Positions 23,528 through 31,851 of a stretch of DNA of 64,000 nt are shown here, piece by piece; position 1 is the first letter of the stretch, and the number at the start of each line of letters is the position of its first letter. The notes beneath the pieces were generated by a model. The model was not told the origin of the DNA, searched no databases, and saw only the letters and a list, made by a program, of their open reading frames with translations. The stretch is from the NCBI RefSeq assembly GCF_031432975.1, contig NZ_CP133838.1, forward strand, positions 4,712,001 to 4,776,000. Direction: 5' to 3'. Origin of the DNA: Buttiauxella selenatireducens (lineage in GTDB: Bacteria; Pseudomonadota; Gammaproteobacteria; Enterobacterales; Enterobacteriaceae). The position numbers and the translations under genes were made by a program.

Positions 23528-24667
23528 GTGGATTTATTACTTATTCTTACATATACCGCGCTTTGCGTTGGTATATTTAAATTCTTCAAAATTCCATTAA
23601 ATAAATGGAGCGTCCCTACTGCTGTTCTGGGTGGGATTATTCTTATTGGCTCTCTGCTTTTATTAATGAATTACAACCATCCTTATACTGAACGCGCCCA
23701 GATGGTTACCGTTACGGTACCTATTATCCCTGAAGTATCGGGTACGGTGGTAGAAGTGACCACTAAATCCAATACCATGCTGAAAAAAGGCGATTTCCTG
23801 TTCCGTATTGACCCAACGGCTTATCAAGCAAAAGTCGAGTCAATTAAAGGTGAGATTGAAAGCGCGCAGCAAAATGTTGAAATGCTTAAAGCGCGTCTGG
23901 CTTCCGAAGATGCCGATATCGCCCAGGCTAAAGCGCAACGTGATCTAGCCATGAAAGATGCTGACCGTTACCGCAATGGCAGCCAGGACAAAATGAAAAG
24001 CCCGTTCACCGACCAGGAAGTGGTTCGTGCGCAGCAAACTTATCTGGCGGCACAAGCTCAATGGCGCTCTTCTCTGTCGAAGAGAGACCAAACGGCAGCG
24101 GAACTTAGCGCTCTGATTAACGGCGAAAATGCCGTGGTGTATCGACTGAAATCCAACCTCAAAGAAGCAGAGTATTTCCTTGAGAAAACCGTTATTCGCG
24201 CCCCTACCGATGGCTACGCGACACAACTATTCCTGAAACCAGGCATGTTTGTACGTCCGATACCGTTACGTCCCGTCATGGTGTTTGTACCGGATCAGAA
24301 AACCAGTGTTTACGCCGTTTTCCGTCAGAACTCAGCGCTGCGTTTAGTCGCAGGTGATGAAGCCGAAGTTGTGTTCAACGGTCTGCCAGGCAGCGTCGTG
24401 AAAGGAAAAGTGAAACAAATCCTGCCAGCCATTGCCAACAGTAGCTACCAGGCACAGGGACATCTGCAAGGATTAAGCCTTGACCCGAAACTCGACGGAA
24501 TCTACGCAGAAATTGAACTCCACAACGTAGCAGATGTTGAAAGATTACCTGCAGGTACCATGGGACAAGTTGCCGTCTATTCAGATCATTTCGAGCACGT
24601 TTCCATTATCCGTAAAATCCTGCTGCGTATGACCAGCTGGATGCACTACCTGTATATCGATCATTAA
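23528..24667 (+). CDS. yiaV: HlyD-family membrane-fusion protein YiaV
   Basis: A 379-residue periplasmic adaptor, close to the 378 of E. coli YiaV. Two N-terminal hydrophobic segments anchor it. The lipoyl half-motif VTVPIIPEVSGTVVEVTTKSNTMLKKGDFLFRIDP is followed by a long coiled coil (about residues 105-205) and the second half KTVIRAPTDGYATQLFLKPGMFV. The start is GTG at 23528. No matching transporter or TolC-like gene is adjacent, except the EamA carrier 23 bases downstream, which may be co-transcribed. Confidence 0.93.
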   Translation: MDLLLILTYTALCVGIFKFFKIPLNKWSVPTAVLGGIILIGSLLLLMNYNHPYTERAQMVTVTVPIIPEVSGTVVEVTTKSNTMLKKGDFLFRIDPTAYQAKVESIKGEIESAQQNVEMLKARLASEDADIAQAKAQRDLAMKDADRYRNGSQDKMKSPFTDQEVVRAQQTYLAAQAQWRSSLSKRDQTAAELSALINGENAVVYRLKSNLKEAEYFLEKTVIRAPTDGYATQLFLKPGMFVRPIPLRPVMVFVPDQKTSVYAVFRQNSALRLVAGDEAEVVFNGLPGSVVKGKVKQILPAIANSSYQAQGHLQGLSLDPKLDGIYAEIELHNVADVERLPAGTMGQVAVYSDHFEHVSIIRKILLRMTSWMHYLYIDH

Positions 24668-24690
24668 CAGAGGTAAACCTGGAGCTCCCC

Positions 24691-25602
24691 ATGCAGAAAG
24701 CAAAAATGTTCACTCTTTTCGCCATCGTTATTCTGACATGGGGTAGCACCTGGCTTGCGATGAAGTTCGCGTTGGTCAGCATGCCACCTATCTTTGCCAC
24801 TGGCCTGCGCTTTTTAAGCGCAGCGCCGCTGCTGCTGTGGCTATTGAGAATCACACGCTCTTCGTTGTTATTCCCACCAGGCCACCGTATTTTCCAGTTC
24901 TGCGTATTCCTGTTCTGTTACTGCCTGCCCTTCACATTGGTGCTCTACGGTGAGCAATACGTCGATCCCAGCACCGCGGCGATAATCTTTGCCGTGATGC
25001 CTGTCGCCGTAATGCTTATTTCGATTGTGGTGCTTAATGCCCCTACCAGCTTGTTGCAACTCATGGGGGCCATGCTGGCATTGCTATCACTGTTTTGCAT
25101 CCTGCAAGAGGAGGCACGAGTGAGCATGAGCAACAATTGGAAAGGTGCTTTAGCCGTGGTTCTCGCCGTATTCATGCATGCTTTTATGTATGTTCAATGC
25201 AAGAAGCGCAGTTGCCAGGTATCGCTTTTCACGTTTAACACCCTGCCTTGCCTCGCCGCTGGATTAATCCTCACGATGATTGGCGCAATCGTGGAGAAAC
25301 CAATGCTGGAAAATATTACTTTGCTGTCGTTTGCCTCGATTATTTACCTTGGTATCGTGGCTGGCGTGTTCGGGATTTTGTGTTATTTCTCGCTGCAAAA
25401 GCGCATTTCGACGTTCAGTACTTCGTTGGTATTTATCTGTTTTCCGGTTATTACGGTCTTTCTCGAATGTCTGTTGATGGACAGCGTATTCTCACAAACA
25501 TCATGGGCTCTGCTCGCGATGATGCTGGGCGGCGTCTTCCTGTCTCTAATCTCTGTAGAGGAGAGAAAAAGAGTCTCGACATCGCAACAGCAGTGGAATT
25601 AG
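24691..25602 (+). CDS. EamA/DMT-family transporter
   Basis: A 303-residue inner-membrane protein with ten predicted helices and two EamA repeats. Helix 1 has TWGSTWLAMKFAL and the first repeat includes GEQYVDPSTAAIIFAVMPVAVML. The family exports amino acids and metabolites. It starts 23 bases after yiaV and probably shares its transcript. The substrate is unknown. Confidence 0.9.
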   Translation: MQKAKMFTLFAIVILTWGSTWLAMKFALVSMPPIFATGLRFLSAAPLLLWLLRITRSSLLFPPGHRIFQFCVFLFCYCLPFTLVLYGEQYVDPSTAAIIFAVMPVAVMLISIVVLNAPTSLLQLMGAMLALLSLFCILQEEARVSMSNNWKGALAVVLAVFMHAFMYVQCKKRSCQVSLFTFNTLPCLAAGLILTMIGAIVEKPMLENITLLSFASIIYLGIVAGVFGILCYFSLQKRISTFSTSLVFICFPVITVFLECLLMDSVFSQTSWALLAMMLGGVFLSLISVEERKRVSTSQQQWN

Positions 25603-25680
25603 CACGATTTTTTCTTTCCCATATTTACAACTTATTAATAACTGTTAAGAATGGATATTATTTGAACATAAATATGGTCA

Positions 25681-26646
25681 ATGTCAGAAGAGATCCTCAG
25701 GCAGCAGATCCAGAACCTTAAAAAGCACAACGCCCGGCTCAGAAGAATCGCCCATGACTCACGCAACAAGCTGAGTGCGGCTCTCGACGGGACAGGTTTG
25801 TGCTTGTGGCAACTCGATGTAAGCAGCGGCAAGCTGGTTATTTTCAATCGCCGCTGGGGTTCCATGTTAGGTTATCGCCCCAAAGAACTCAGCGCTCATT
25901 TTGATGTGTGGCGTGACCACCTGCACCCTGAAGATAAAGATATGGTGCTCGCTGCGTTCTATAACCATCTCGAAGGAAAAGCGCCATATTACGAGGCGTT
26001 ACACCGCATGCAGGCTAAAAATGGCACCATCACCTGGGTGCTCGACCGGGGAAGAGTGACCGAATGGAGCGATGAGGGAAAACCGTTGAAAGTTACCGGA
26101 ACCCACATCGATATGACCAAAGAAAAACAGTACGAGGAACAGCTTGCGAAGCTCGCCAACCACGACCCACTCACCGGTCTTGCCAACCGCCACGCGCTGC
26201 ATGCGCAGTTCGATCTGTTAAAGAAACTCGGCCCGCTGTCAGTGGCTTTTATCGACCTTGATGATTTCAAAAACGTTAACGATACCCTGGGGCATCGCAG
26301 CGGCGACGAAGTTCTGTTGCAACTGAGTCAACGTTTGTCCGAAATCTGCCCTCCAGAAGTGACCATTGGCCGCATAGGGGGCGATGAGTTTATCTTGCTG
26401 ATTCCGTGGGCGCTGGAGGATGCCGAAATCAAAACCCTCGCCCGACGCTGCCTGGATGCTGCCATCACTCCGTTTGAATTGAGCAATGGCGCAGCTAAAG
26501 TCGGCGCATCCATTGGCGTTAATGAATCCTGGGCGAGCGACAACTTTGCCGACGCGGTGATTCGTGCCGATGAGTCCATGTACCTGATTAAACACACCGG
26601 CAAGAATGGCATCGCGCTAGGTTCCAGCATCCTGCTTCACTGTTAA
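25681..26646 (+). CDS. PAS-GGDEF diguanylate cyclase
   Basis: A 321-residue soluble protein. Residues 1-30 form a short coiled coil. The PAS/PAC domain spans about 35-150 (LCLWQLDVSSGKLVIFNRRW to VTGTHIDMTKEK). The GGDEF domain begins at DPLTGLANRHAL and has IGRIGGDEFILL, with the metal aspartate in FIDLDDF. No RxxD inhibitory site precedes the motif. With no membrane segment, the signal is probably cytoplasmic. Its stop codon overlaps the stop of the convergent yghX gene within a shared TTAA. Confidence 0.9.
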   Translation: MSEEILRQQIQNLKKHNARLRRIAHDSRNKLSAALDGTGLCLWQLDVSSGKLVIFNRRWGSMLGYRPKELSAHFDVWRDHLHPEDKDMVLAAFYNHLEGKAPYYEALHRMQAKNGTITWVLDRGRVTEWSDEGKPLKVTGTHIDMTKEKQYEEQLAKLANHDPLTGLANRHALHAQFDLLKKLGPLSVAFIDLDDFKNVNDTLGHRSGDEVLLQLSQRLSEICPPEVTIGRIGGDEFILLIPWALEDAEIKTLARRCLDAAITPFELSNGAAKVGASIGVNESWASDNFADAVIRADESMYLIKHTGKNGIALGSSILLHC

Positions 26647-27530
26647 GCCAGATATTTGCGGAACCAGTCGAGAGTTCGCGACCATGCCAGCTCCGCCGCC
26701 GCCTTGTCATAACGAGGTGTCGAATCGTTATGAAAACCATGATTCACACCCGGATAGATGTAACCCTCGTAAACTTTATGATTCGCTTTGAGCGCCGCTT
26801 CGTACGCAGGCCATCCTTCGTTAATGCGCGAATCCAGCTCACCGTAATGCAGCAATAATGGCGCTTTAATACGCGGCACATCTTCGGTTTTTGGCTGACG
26901 TCCGTAGAACGGTACCGCAGCGGCTAATTCCGGATAGGCGACCGCCGCGGCGTTAGCGACCCCACCACCGTAACAAAATCCAGTGATACCGACTTTTCCC
27001 GTCACGGCTTCGTGGTGCATCAAGAACTCAATCGCAGCGAAGAAATCATTCATCAGTTTGGTGGGATCGACCTGAGATTGCAGTTCGCGCCCTTTTTCGT
27101 CATTCCCCGGATACCCCCCGACCGAGCTCAAACCATCGGGTGCCAGCGCAATAAATCCCGCTTTGGCAACACGCCGCGCGACATCTTCTATGTAGGGATT
27201 TAGCCCACGGTTTTCATGTACCACGACAACGCCCGGCACTTTACCCGAGGCTTTTGCGGGGCGCACCATGTAGGCTCTCACCTGCCCGTGCCCTTGTGGA
27301 CTTGGGTACTGAATATATTCAGCCAAAATATCGGGATCGGTAAATTCCACTTGCTGCGCGAAGGCGTAATTTGGCGTCAGCAAAGTGCCAAGCGCTACCG
27401 CCGAAAGCCCACCGACCACAAACTTCCCTGCCAGGTCGAGAAACTCACGTTTGCTGATTTTGCCATGGACGTAGAAATCGAAGTATTCGAGTAATTCAGG
27501 AGGGAAATCTTTTGCGGTAAGTCTGGTCAT
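26643..27530 (-). CDS. yghX: Dienelactone hydrolase-family protein YghX
   Basis: A 295-residue alpha/beta hydrolase. The nucleophile cysteine is in GFCYGGG, with the Asp in GELDSR, the His in NHGFHND, and the oxyanion-region glutamate in HENRGL. The N-terminus has KISKREFLDLAG followed by a hydrophobic stretch and ALA-type cleavage (NYAFAQ). This resembles a Tat-like signal with a Lys-Arg pair in place of twin arginines. It appears intact, whereas yghX is interrupted in E. coli K-12. The physiological substrate is unknown. Confidence 0.88.
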   Translation of the reverse strand: MTRLTAKDFPPELLEYFDFYVHGKISKREFLDLAGKFVVGGLSAVALGTLLTPNYAFAQQVEFTDPDILAEYIQYPSPQGHGQVRAYMVRPAKASGKVPGVVVVHENRGLNPYIEDVARRVAKAGFIALAPDGLSSVGGYPGNDEKGRELQSQVDPTKLMNDFFAAIEFLMHHEAVTGKVGITGFCYGGGVANAAAVAYPELAAAVPFYGRQPKTEDVPRIKAPLLLHYGELDSRINEGWPAYEAALKANHKVYEGYIYPGVNHGFHNDSTPRYDKAAAELAWSRTLDWFRKYLA

Positions 27531-27594
27531 TTGCAGGCCCTTTATCGATAAAAGATGGATAAATAATGGCCTGCATTTGATGATTTTGCCTGTT

Positions 27595-28527
27595 CTAATT
27601 TAAGCGGGATTTCACGACATTCACTCGCCAGATCCCGAAGCACACCAGCACCAGCGCAAGGGCATAACGCCATTCCAGAATGCTTTCTTGCAAGAAGATG
27701 GCGGAAAGCACCGCGCCCGACACCGGGATCAGGAAGTTAAACGGCGCAATCATTCCCACGCGATTGTGTTTGAGCAGCAGGCTCCACAACGCAAATGCCA
27801 CGGAAGACAACAGCGCCAGATATCCCAGGATCGCCACAGACTCCAGGCCGTGAAACTCAAGCCGCCCGCCGCATGCGTAGCCTCCGACCGTCAGCACCAC
27901 CCCACCGATGGCGAGTTGCCAGCCGGTCATGATGGTCGGATCCATCGTTTGCGAAATTCGCTTTCCGTACAGCGACGCGGCAGAAAGAACAAACGCCGCC
28001 AACACAACGAAACCGTCACCCATCCAACTAAAACTAAAATCCATCAACTGGCTGTTGAAGTTCACCACCATGACACCGGCAAACCCCAGCACGCAGCCCA
28101 CCACTTTGTTAATGCTGAGCTTGTCGTTTTGATAGATAAAATGCGCCAGCAGTACGCTAAAGAAAGTGCCTGTGGCATTCATAATTGAGCCTTTCACACC
28201 TGTGGTATAGGCGAGGCCAATATAAAAGAAAATGTATTGAATGGCAGTTTGGGTAACACCTAACACCGCGAGTTGCGAAAACTGGTGGCGGGATAAACGC
28301 GAAATCGACTTGCCTTGCAACATAGCAAACGCCAGCAATAACAGGCCTGCGATGACAAATCGGTAACCGGCGAACACAATTTTTCCCGGTAAATCATCCG
28401 TCGCTATTTGAAAAATCTCATAACCGTTTTTAATTGCCGGGTAAGCACTTCCCCATAACAAGCAACAAAAAGCGGCGCCCATCCAGGCGAATTTCTTGTT
28501 AGTAAAAAATGACACACTGTTATTCAC
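27595..28527 (-). CDS. EamA/DMT-family transporter
   Basis: A 310-residue inner-membrane carrier with ten predicted helices. Helix 1 is AFCCLLWGSAYPAIKNGYEIF and the second EamA repeat begins near DGFVVLAAFVLSAASLYGK. It is not closely similar to the EamA gene at 24.7 kb. It lies 64 bases upstream of yghX on the same strand and may be co-transcribed with it. The substrate is unknown. Confidence 0.9.
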   Translation of the reverse strand: MNNSVSFFTNKKFAWMGAAFCCLLWGSAYPAIKNGYEIFQIATDDLPGKIVFAGYRFVIAGLLLLAFAMLQGKSISRLSRHQFSQLAVLGVTQTAIQYIFFYIGLAYTTGVKGSIMNATGTFFSVLLAHFIYQNDKLSINKVVGCVLGFAGVMVVNFNSQLMDFSFSWMGDGFVVLAAFVLSAASLYGKRISQTMDPTIMTGWQLAIGGVVLTVGGYACGGRLEFHGLESVAILGYLALLSSVAFALWSLLLKHNRVGMIAPFNFLIPVSGAVLSAIFLQESILEWRYALALVLVCFGIWRVNVVKSRLN

Positions 28528-28866
28528 AACTTCATCCTATGAACAATTAAACACAGTTTTTCTGCCAGCCATTATCCGGATAAATGCCATAAATTGCTTG
28601 TTTTTAGTTCTAAGAATGCTTCATTCCGTTCCAGCACACCACGCGGTGTGTACATAAGGCTCATCTTGCCGCTACAGAACGATGTCCCACAATAAATAAT
28701 ATTATTACATTCACTATATGCCATATATTTCACGTAATATATTCAACGAATAAATATTTTATATAAAATAATTTATAGTTGTCGACTTATGATACCGGTA
28801 TATAATCCACCACAGCTTTTAAGGAAATAATAAAAATTATCTTTCAAATACAAGGAAGCAGGTAAC
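28528..28866. other. AT-rich boundary region before the T6SS locus
   Basis: About 340 bases between the EamA gene and the T6SS-side lipoprotein. It contains a perfect hairpin CACACC-ACGC-GGTGTG (28635-28650) and a strongly AT-rich stretch (28690-28770) that probably holds the promoter of the lipoprotein gene. No gene is seen. Confidence 0.5.
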
Positions 28867-29631
28867 ATGAATTTCAGGTCAATAATATATTTATGTGCGA
28901 CGGCATTTTTACTGGCCGGTTGTGCACCACGTTCCCCCATTGATGCGAAGAAAACAGGTGTATCCAGAACAGAGAGCAACGCAAACAGAAATACATCTGC
29001 ACTGCTCACGGACAAAGATATATTTGGTAATGAAACCACTCTGGCGGTTTCCGAAGAAGATATTCAGGCAGCACTAGAGGGGGAAGCCTTCCGCGTACCG
29101 CTGAATTCTACGGTTATCCTCGTTCAATCAGGCAGCCATGCACCGGAAACCACTATACAACAAGAATTGAGTAAGTATTACACCGTTTCAACTTTTTCAG
29201 GGATTCCTGATAGGCAGAAACCCGTTGTCTGTAATAAGACAGAAGAAGGGGAACCTGTAGCTAGCGAAAATATGAATTACATGCAGGCACTGCGCTATAT
29301 TGCAGCAAAAGGACATCAGAAAGCCATCATTGTTTACCAGGATACTTTGCAGTCAGGTAAATACGATACAGTGACAAAAACAACGGTATGGTCGGATTAT
29401 AAAAGCGAAAAACTCCCGGATGTGGCGTCATTACGATACCTGGTTCGCTTTACGTTAGTGGACGTAGCAACAGGTGAATGGGCCGCCTGGTCTCCGGTGA
29501 ATTATGAATATAGTATTCTCCCTCTACAGACTGGAAAAATGGACATAGATAATACGGAACAACAAATTACTCAGCTAAAGCAGAAAACATATGCAGCAGT
29601 AGTTAAAGATTTGGTTAATCGGTATCAGTAA
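28867..29631 (+). CDS. Predicted lipoprotein at the left edge of the T6SS locus
   Basis: A 254-residue protein with a lipoprotein signal (lipobox LAGC at residues 16-19, then Ala). The mature chain is mixed alpha/beta, with [26 protein letters not shown] and [25 protein letters not shown] do not recognise a characterised family. It is transcribed away from the neighbouring EamA gene and towards the T6SS genes, and ends in its own terminator. Whether it belongs to the secretion system is uncertain. Confidence 0.75.
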   Translation: MNFRSIIYLCATAFLLAGCAPRSPIDAKKTGVSRTESNANRNTSALLTDKDIFGNETTLAVSEEDIQAALEGEAFRVPLNSTVILVQSGSHAPETTIQQELSKYYTVSTFSGIPDRQKPVVCNKTEEGEPVASENMNYMQALRYIAAKGHQKAIIVYQDTLQSGKYDTVTKTTVWSDYKSEKLPDVASLRYLVRFTLVDVATGEWAAWSPVNYEYSILPLQTGKMDIDNTEQQITQLKQKTYAAVVKDLVNRYQ

Positions 29632-29641
29632 ATAAAATTTG

Positions 29642-29668
29642 GCAGCCGCGGGTTTTGGCGGCTGCTTA
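29642..29668. terminator. Terminator-like hairpin between convergent genes
   Basis: GCAGCCGC (29642-29649) and GCGGCTGC (29658-29665) with an 8-base loop, followed by a short AT tract. It lies between the lipoprotein gene and the end of the leftward T6SS operon. Confidence 0.65.
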
Positions 29669-29699
29669 TATACTGTTACTATCTAAGATAAACCCATAT

Positions 29700-30158
29700 C
29701 TAAATACCACAATATCCAGACATATTAACCTTCTTTTCACCATTTTTTGTTTTGATGGTGATAACGGCATTCACGTCACCTCCCTCGTCATCACCTGAGC
29801 CTTTTATCGGAGTCTGTGTTGAGATAATAGTCATATCATCGTTTTTGAAGGTTGAAATATTTTTTTCTGAAGACACCTGCTCTAATATGGTTATTTTCCC
29901 ATTCAATTTCATGATGGCAGAGTATGAACATTTCTTTCCAGCAGGGCAAATGTCGCCTTCAACATAGTTATCAAAGCCCTCTTTTTTATTATCAACCAAG
30001 CTCAAGGTACAAACAAAGTGTTGTAAACCATTAATTTCATCAACATTAAAGCTATTTATGACAAGGCTTTCTATCGATATGCCGTCAAGATTTTCTGCAT
30101 TGCAGAAAATAGTGCCCGACATCATTAACCCTAAAATTATCGCTATATTTTTGAACAT
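29700..30158 (-). CDS. Periplasmic protein of unknown function, candidate immunity protein
   Basis: A 152-residue exported protein. The signal peptide MFKNIAIILGLMMSGTIFCNA is followed by a mature domain with four cysteines (FVCTL, DICPAGKKCSY, SGYCGI), suggesting two disulfides. An in-frame ATG at 30203 preceded by GGTGAT would add 15 basic residues and cannot be excluded. No family is recognised. The gene is AT-rich like its two upstream neighbours and unlike the T6SS core. Periplasmic location and position after a candidate effector suggest immunity; that is inference. Confidence 0.68.
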   Translation of the reverse strand: MFKNIAIILGLMMSGTIFCNAENLDGISIESLVINSFNVDEINGLQHFVCTLSLVDNKKEGFDNYVEGDICPAGKKCSYSAIMKLNGKITILEQVSSEKNISTFKNDDMTIISTQTPIKGSGDDEGGDVNAVITIKTKNGEKKVNMSGYCGI

Positions 30159-30209
30159 ATTCCATTCACTCTTTGAATGTCTGGCTATCTTTTTAAAATG
30201 CATTTTACA

Positions 30210-30410
30210 TCACCAGTTAATAAACTTACCACAAAGATAGATTACACCAATGATTATTGGAAAAAGTAATATGCCAAAATAATCCGGGATACTAGTACCT
30301 ACGACAACCAAGAGAGAAATAATAATAACATTTGGAATTAAGCATCTTAGAATATACCAACGAACACCTTCGAATATTGTTGTAATCACCCATATGAAAA
30401 ACCCTTTCAT
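30210..30410 (-). CDS. Small membrane protein, candidate immunity protein
   Basis: A 66-residue protein that is almost entirely hydrophobic. Two or three membrane segments are visible (FFIWVITTIFEGV, IPNVIIISLLVVVGT, YFGILLFPIIIGVIYLCG). Its ATG overlaps the stop of the upstream 305-residue gene (ATGA), so the two are translationally coupled. A small inner-membrane protein coupled to a secreted helical protein is a common layout for immunity to pore-forming toxins. No homologue is recognised. Confidence 0.65.
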   Translation of the reverse strand: MKGFFIWVITTIFEGVRWYILRCLIPNVIIISLLVVVGTSIPDYFGILLFPIIIGVIYLCGKFINW

Positions 30411-31324
30411 TTTATCATCTCTTTGAAAAAGGTTATCGCATCTTCTTCCGTTGCAAAAGCATAATCACCTTGATATATTTTTTGTGGAAGATGTTCTTCA
30501 AAAAGAAAGAAAAACATTTCGAGATTATTTATATACAACAAATGATAAAGTTTTGGGTTGCATGATTTTAGTTTCTCAGCAATAGTTACTGCCTTTGTAA
30601 TATTACCATAGGAGCTGAAAATACTAACTGCAGCCCCTCCCCATCGAGATAATGCCGTTTTTATTGATTGACTCAGGCTCTGTGAGCCAGCTATATATTG
30701 CGCTGCAGCGTATGCCAGAATATTCTCTGCCACCATATCTGTCGCCATTTTAGCAGCAAGACCCATGGTCATTTTTTGCAAATTAGTTGTAATAGGGTAA
30801 ATGGATTCTCCGATCAAATGTTCAAGAACTTCATCTCTTTTGATCGGGTCTTCCAGATTTTTTAACACCTCCACAATCTTGTGTTCATCCAATGCAAGAT
30901 TCCCACATAGTGGAGATGAATAATGCTTACAGTCGGCTAAAAACCAAGTGACCTTAGCCAGTATCCTGAGTTGCATTTTATCATCATATCTCTGAAGAAC
31001 GTAAACTATACATAAATACAACATATCAAGAATAGCATCAGTGCGTTCCAGGAATTCCTTTATGCAAGTCATCATTCTTAGATCGTCCTGACGTAACATA
31101 TCACAGGTGTGATTATTATTCAGAAACAAGCAGACACCTTCGCCCATAAGTCTTCCCATACCGTCACTCACCGACCCGATTGTATCCATTAAGTTTCCAC
31201 GGAATCGTTCTCCAAAGGCTGTGACACCTTTATCCAGTGATCGGGCCATAGATTTTTTATATAGTTCATTTTGAAGATATGATTTTACGTAAAATGAATT
31301 GTTTTCGGCAGTTGAATAGCCCAT
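30407..31324 (-). CDS. Unrecognised protein downstream of hcp2, candidate T6SS effector
   Basis: A 305-residue protein without a signal peptide or known domain. It looks largely helical. Two moderately hydrophobic stretches stand out: ILDMLYLCIVYVLQ (about residue 97) and AAKMATDMVAENILAYAAAQYIAG (about 188-211), followed by WGGAAVSIFSSYG. This fits a pore-forming or membrane-acting toxin better than an enzyme. It starts 23 bases after hcp2 with AAAGGAATGAGG upstream and overlaps the next gene by ATGA. It is AT-rich compared with the T6SS core. The effector role is inferred from position only. Confidence 0.68.
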   Translation of the reverse strand: MGYSTAENNSFYVKSYLQNELYKKSMARSLDKGVTAFGERFRGNLMDTIGSVSDGMGRLMGEGVCLFLNNNHTCDMLRQDDLRMMTCIKEFLERTDAILDMLYLCIVYVLQRYDDKMQLRILAKVTWFLADCKHYSSPLCGNLALDEHKIVEVLKNLEDPIKRDEVLEHLIGESIYPITTNLQKMTMGLAAKMATDMVAENILAYAAAQYIAGSQSLSQSIKTALSRWGGAAVSIFSSYGNITKAVTIAEKLKSCNPKLYHLLYINNLEMFFFLFEEHLPQKIYQGDYAFATEEDAITFFKEMIK

Positions 31325-31347
31325 TCCTCATTCCTTTGATGTTAGTT

Positions 31348-31827
31348 TTAAAAAATCCGTTCTTCCCACAGACTGTATGCACTGGTTCCGGCGATACAGT
31401 GTTCCTGGGTGATACTTTCATAGGTGAACGATATCGACTCCTCCGGCTGCCCCTGACTGTTTGAAATAGTATGCGGCACATTATGTGAAATTTTGGCGAT
31501 ACGCGCGTTAATCAATTTCACCTTAAAATATAGCTCATTGATGCCAAAACGATTTGTGCGGTAATAGTCAAAATCGCAAGTCAGGCACTCATTTTCAGTA
31601 ATAGATTTGCTCAGCAACGGGCTGGATTTATCCACTGGTTTCTGGATAGTTAACGCCAGATGATTAACGTTCTGCGCCCGGCTTAGACCGTGGCTTAACC
31701 CCAGCACCATAATCTGATCCATATGCGCAATTTGTGCTTTATTACCGATGGAGGCCTGGGAAGAACATCCCGCAGAAATTAGCCCCTGTTGTTGTCCGTT
31801 CAGTGTCAGATAAACAAGATTTGCCAT
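31348..31827 (-). CDS. hcp: Hcp-family T6SS protein, second copy
   Basis: A 159-residue Hcp/DUF796 tube protein, clearly diverged from the Hcp encoded at 51.5 kb. The N-terminus MANLVYLTLNGQQQGLISAGCS, the SHGLSRAQNVNHLALTIQKPVDKSSPLL block and the final EESISFTYESITQEH strand are typical of the group that carries small cargo effectors. There is no C-terminal toxin extension. AAAGGAG precedes the ATG. The three genes that follow on the same strand may encode its cargo and immunity. Confidence 0.92.
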   Translation of the reverse strand: MANLVYLTLNGQQQGLISAGCSSQASIGNKAQIAHMDQIMVLGLSHGLSRAQNVNHLALTIQKPVDKSSPLLSKSITENECLTCDFDYYRTNRFGINELYFKVKLINARIAKISHNVPHTISNSQGQPEESISFTYESITQEHCIAGTSAYSLWEERIF

Positions 31828-31851
31828 GTTAATACTCCTTTTGGCCGGTAA

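Noticed and set aside
24691..28527. Duplication of the two EamA transporter genes
   Set aside because: The proteins differ throughout apart from family features, so they are independent members, not a local duplication.
31348..31827. Hcp with a fused C-terminal toxin
   Set aside because: The protein is 159 residues, the size of a plain Hcp, and ends on the final Hcp strand.
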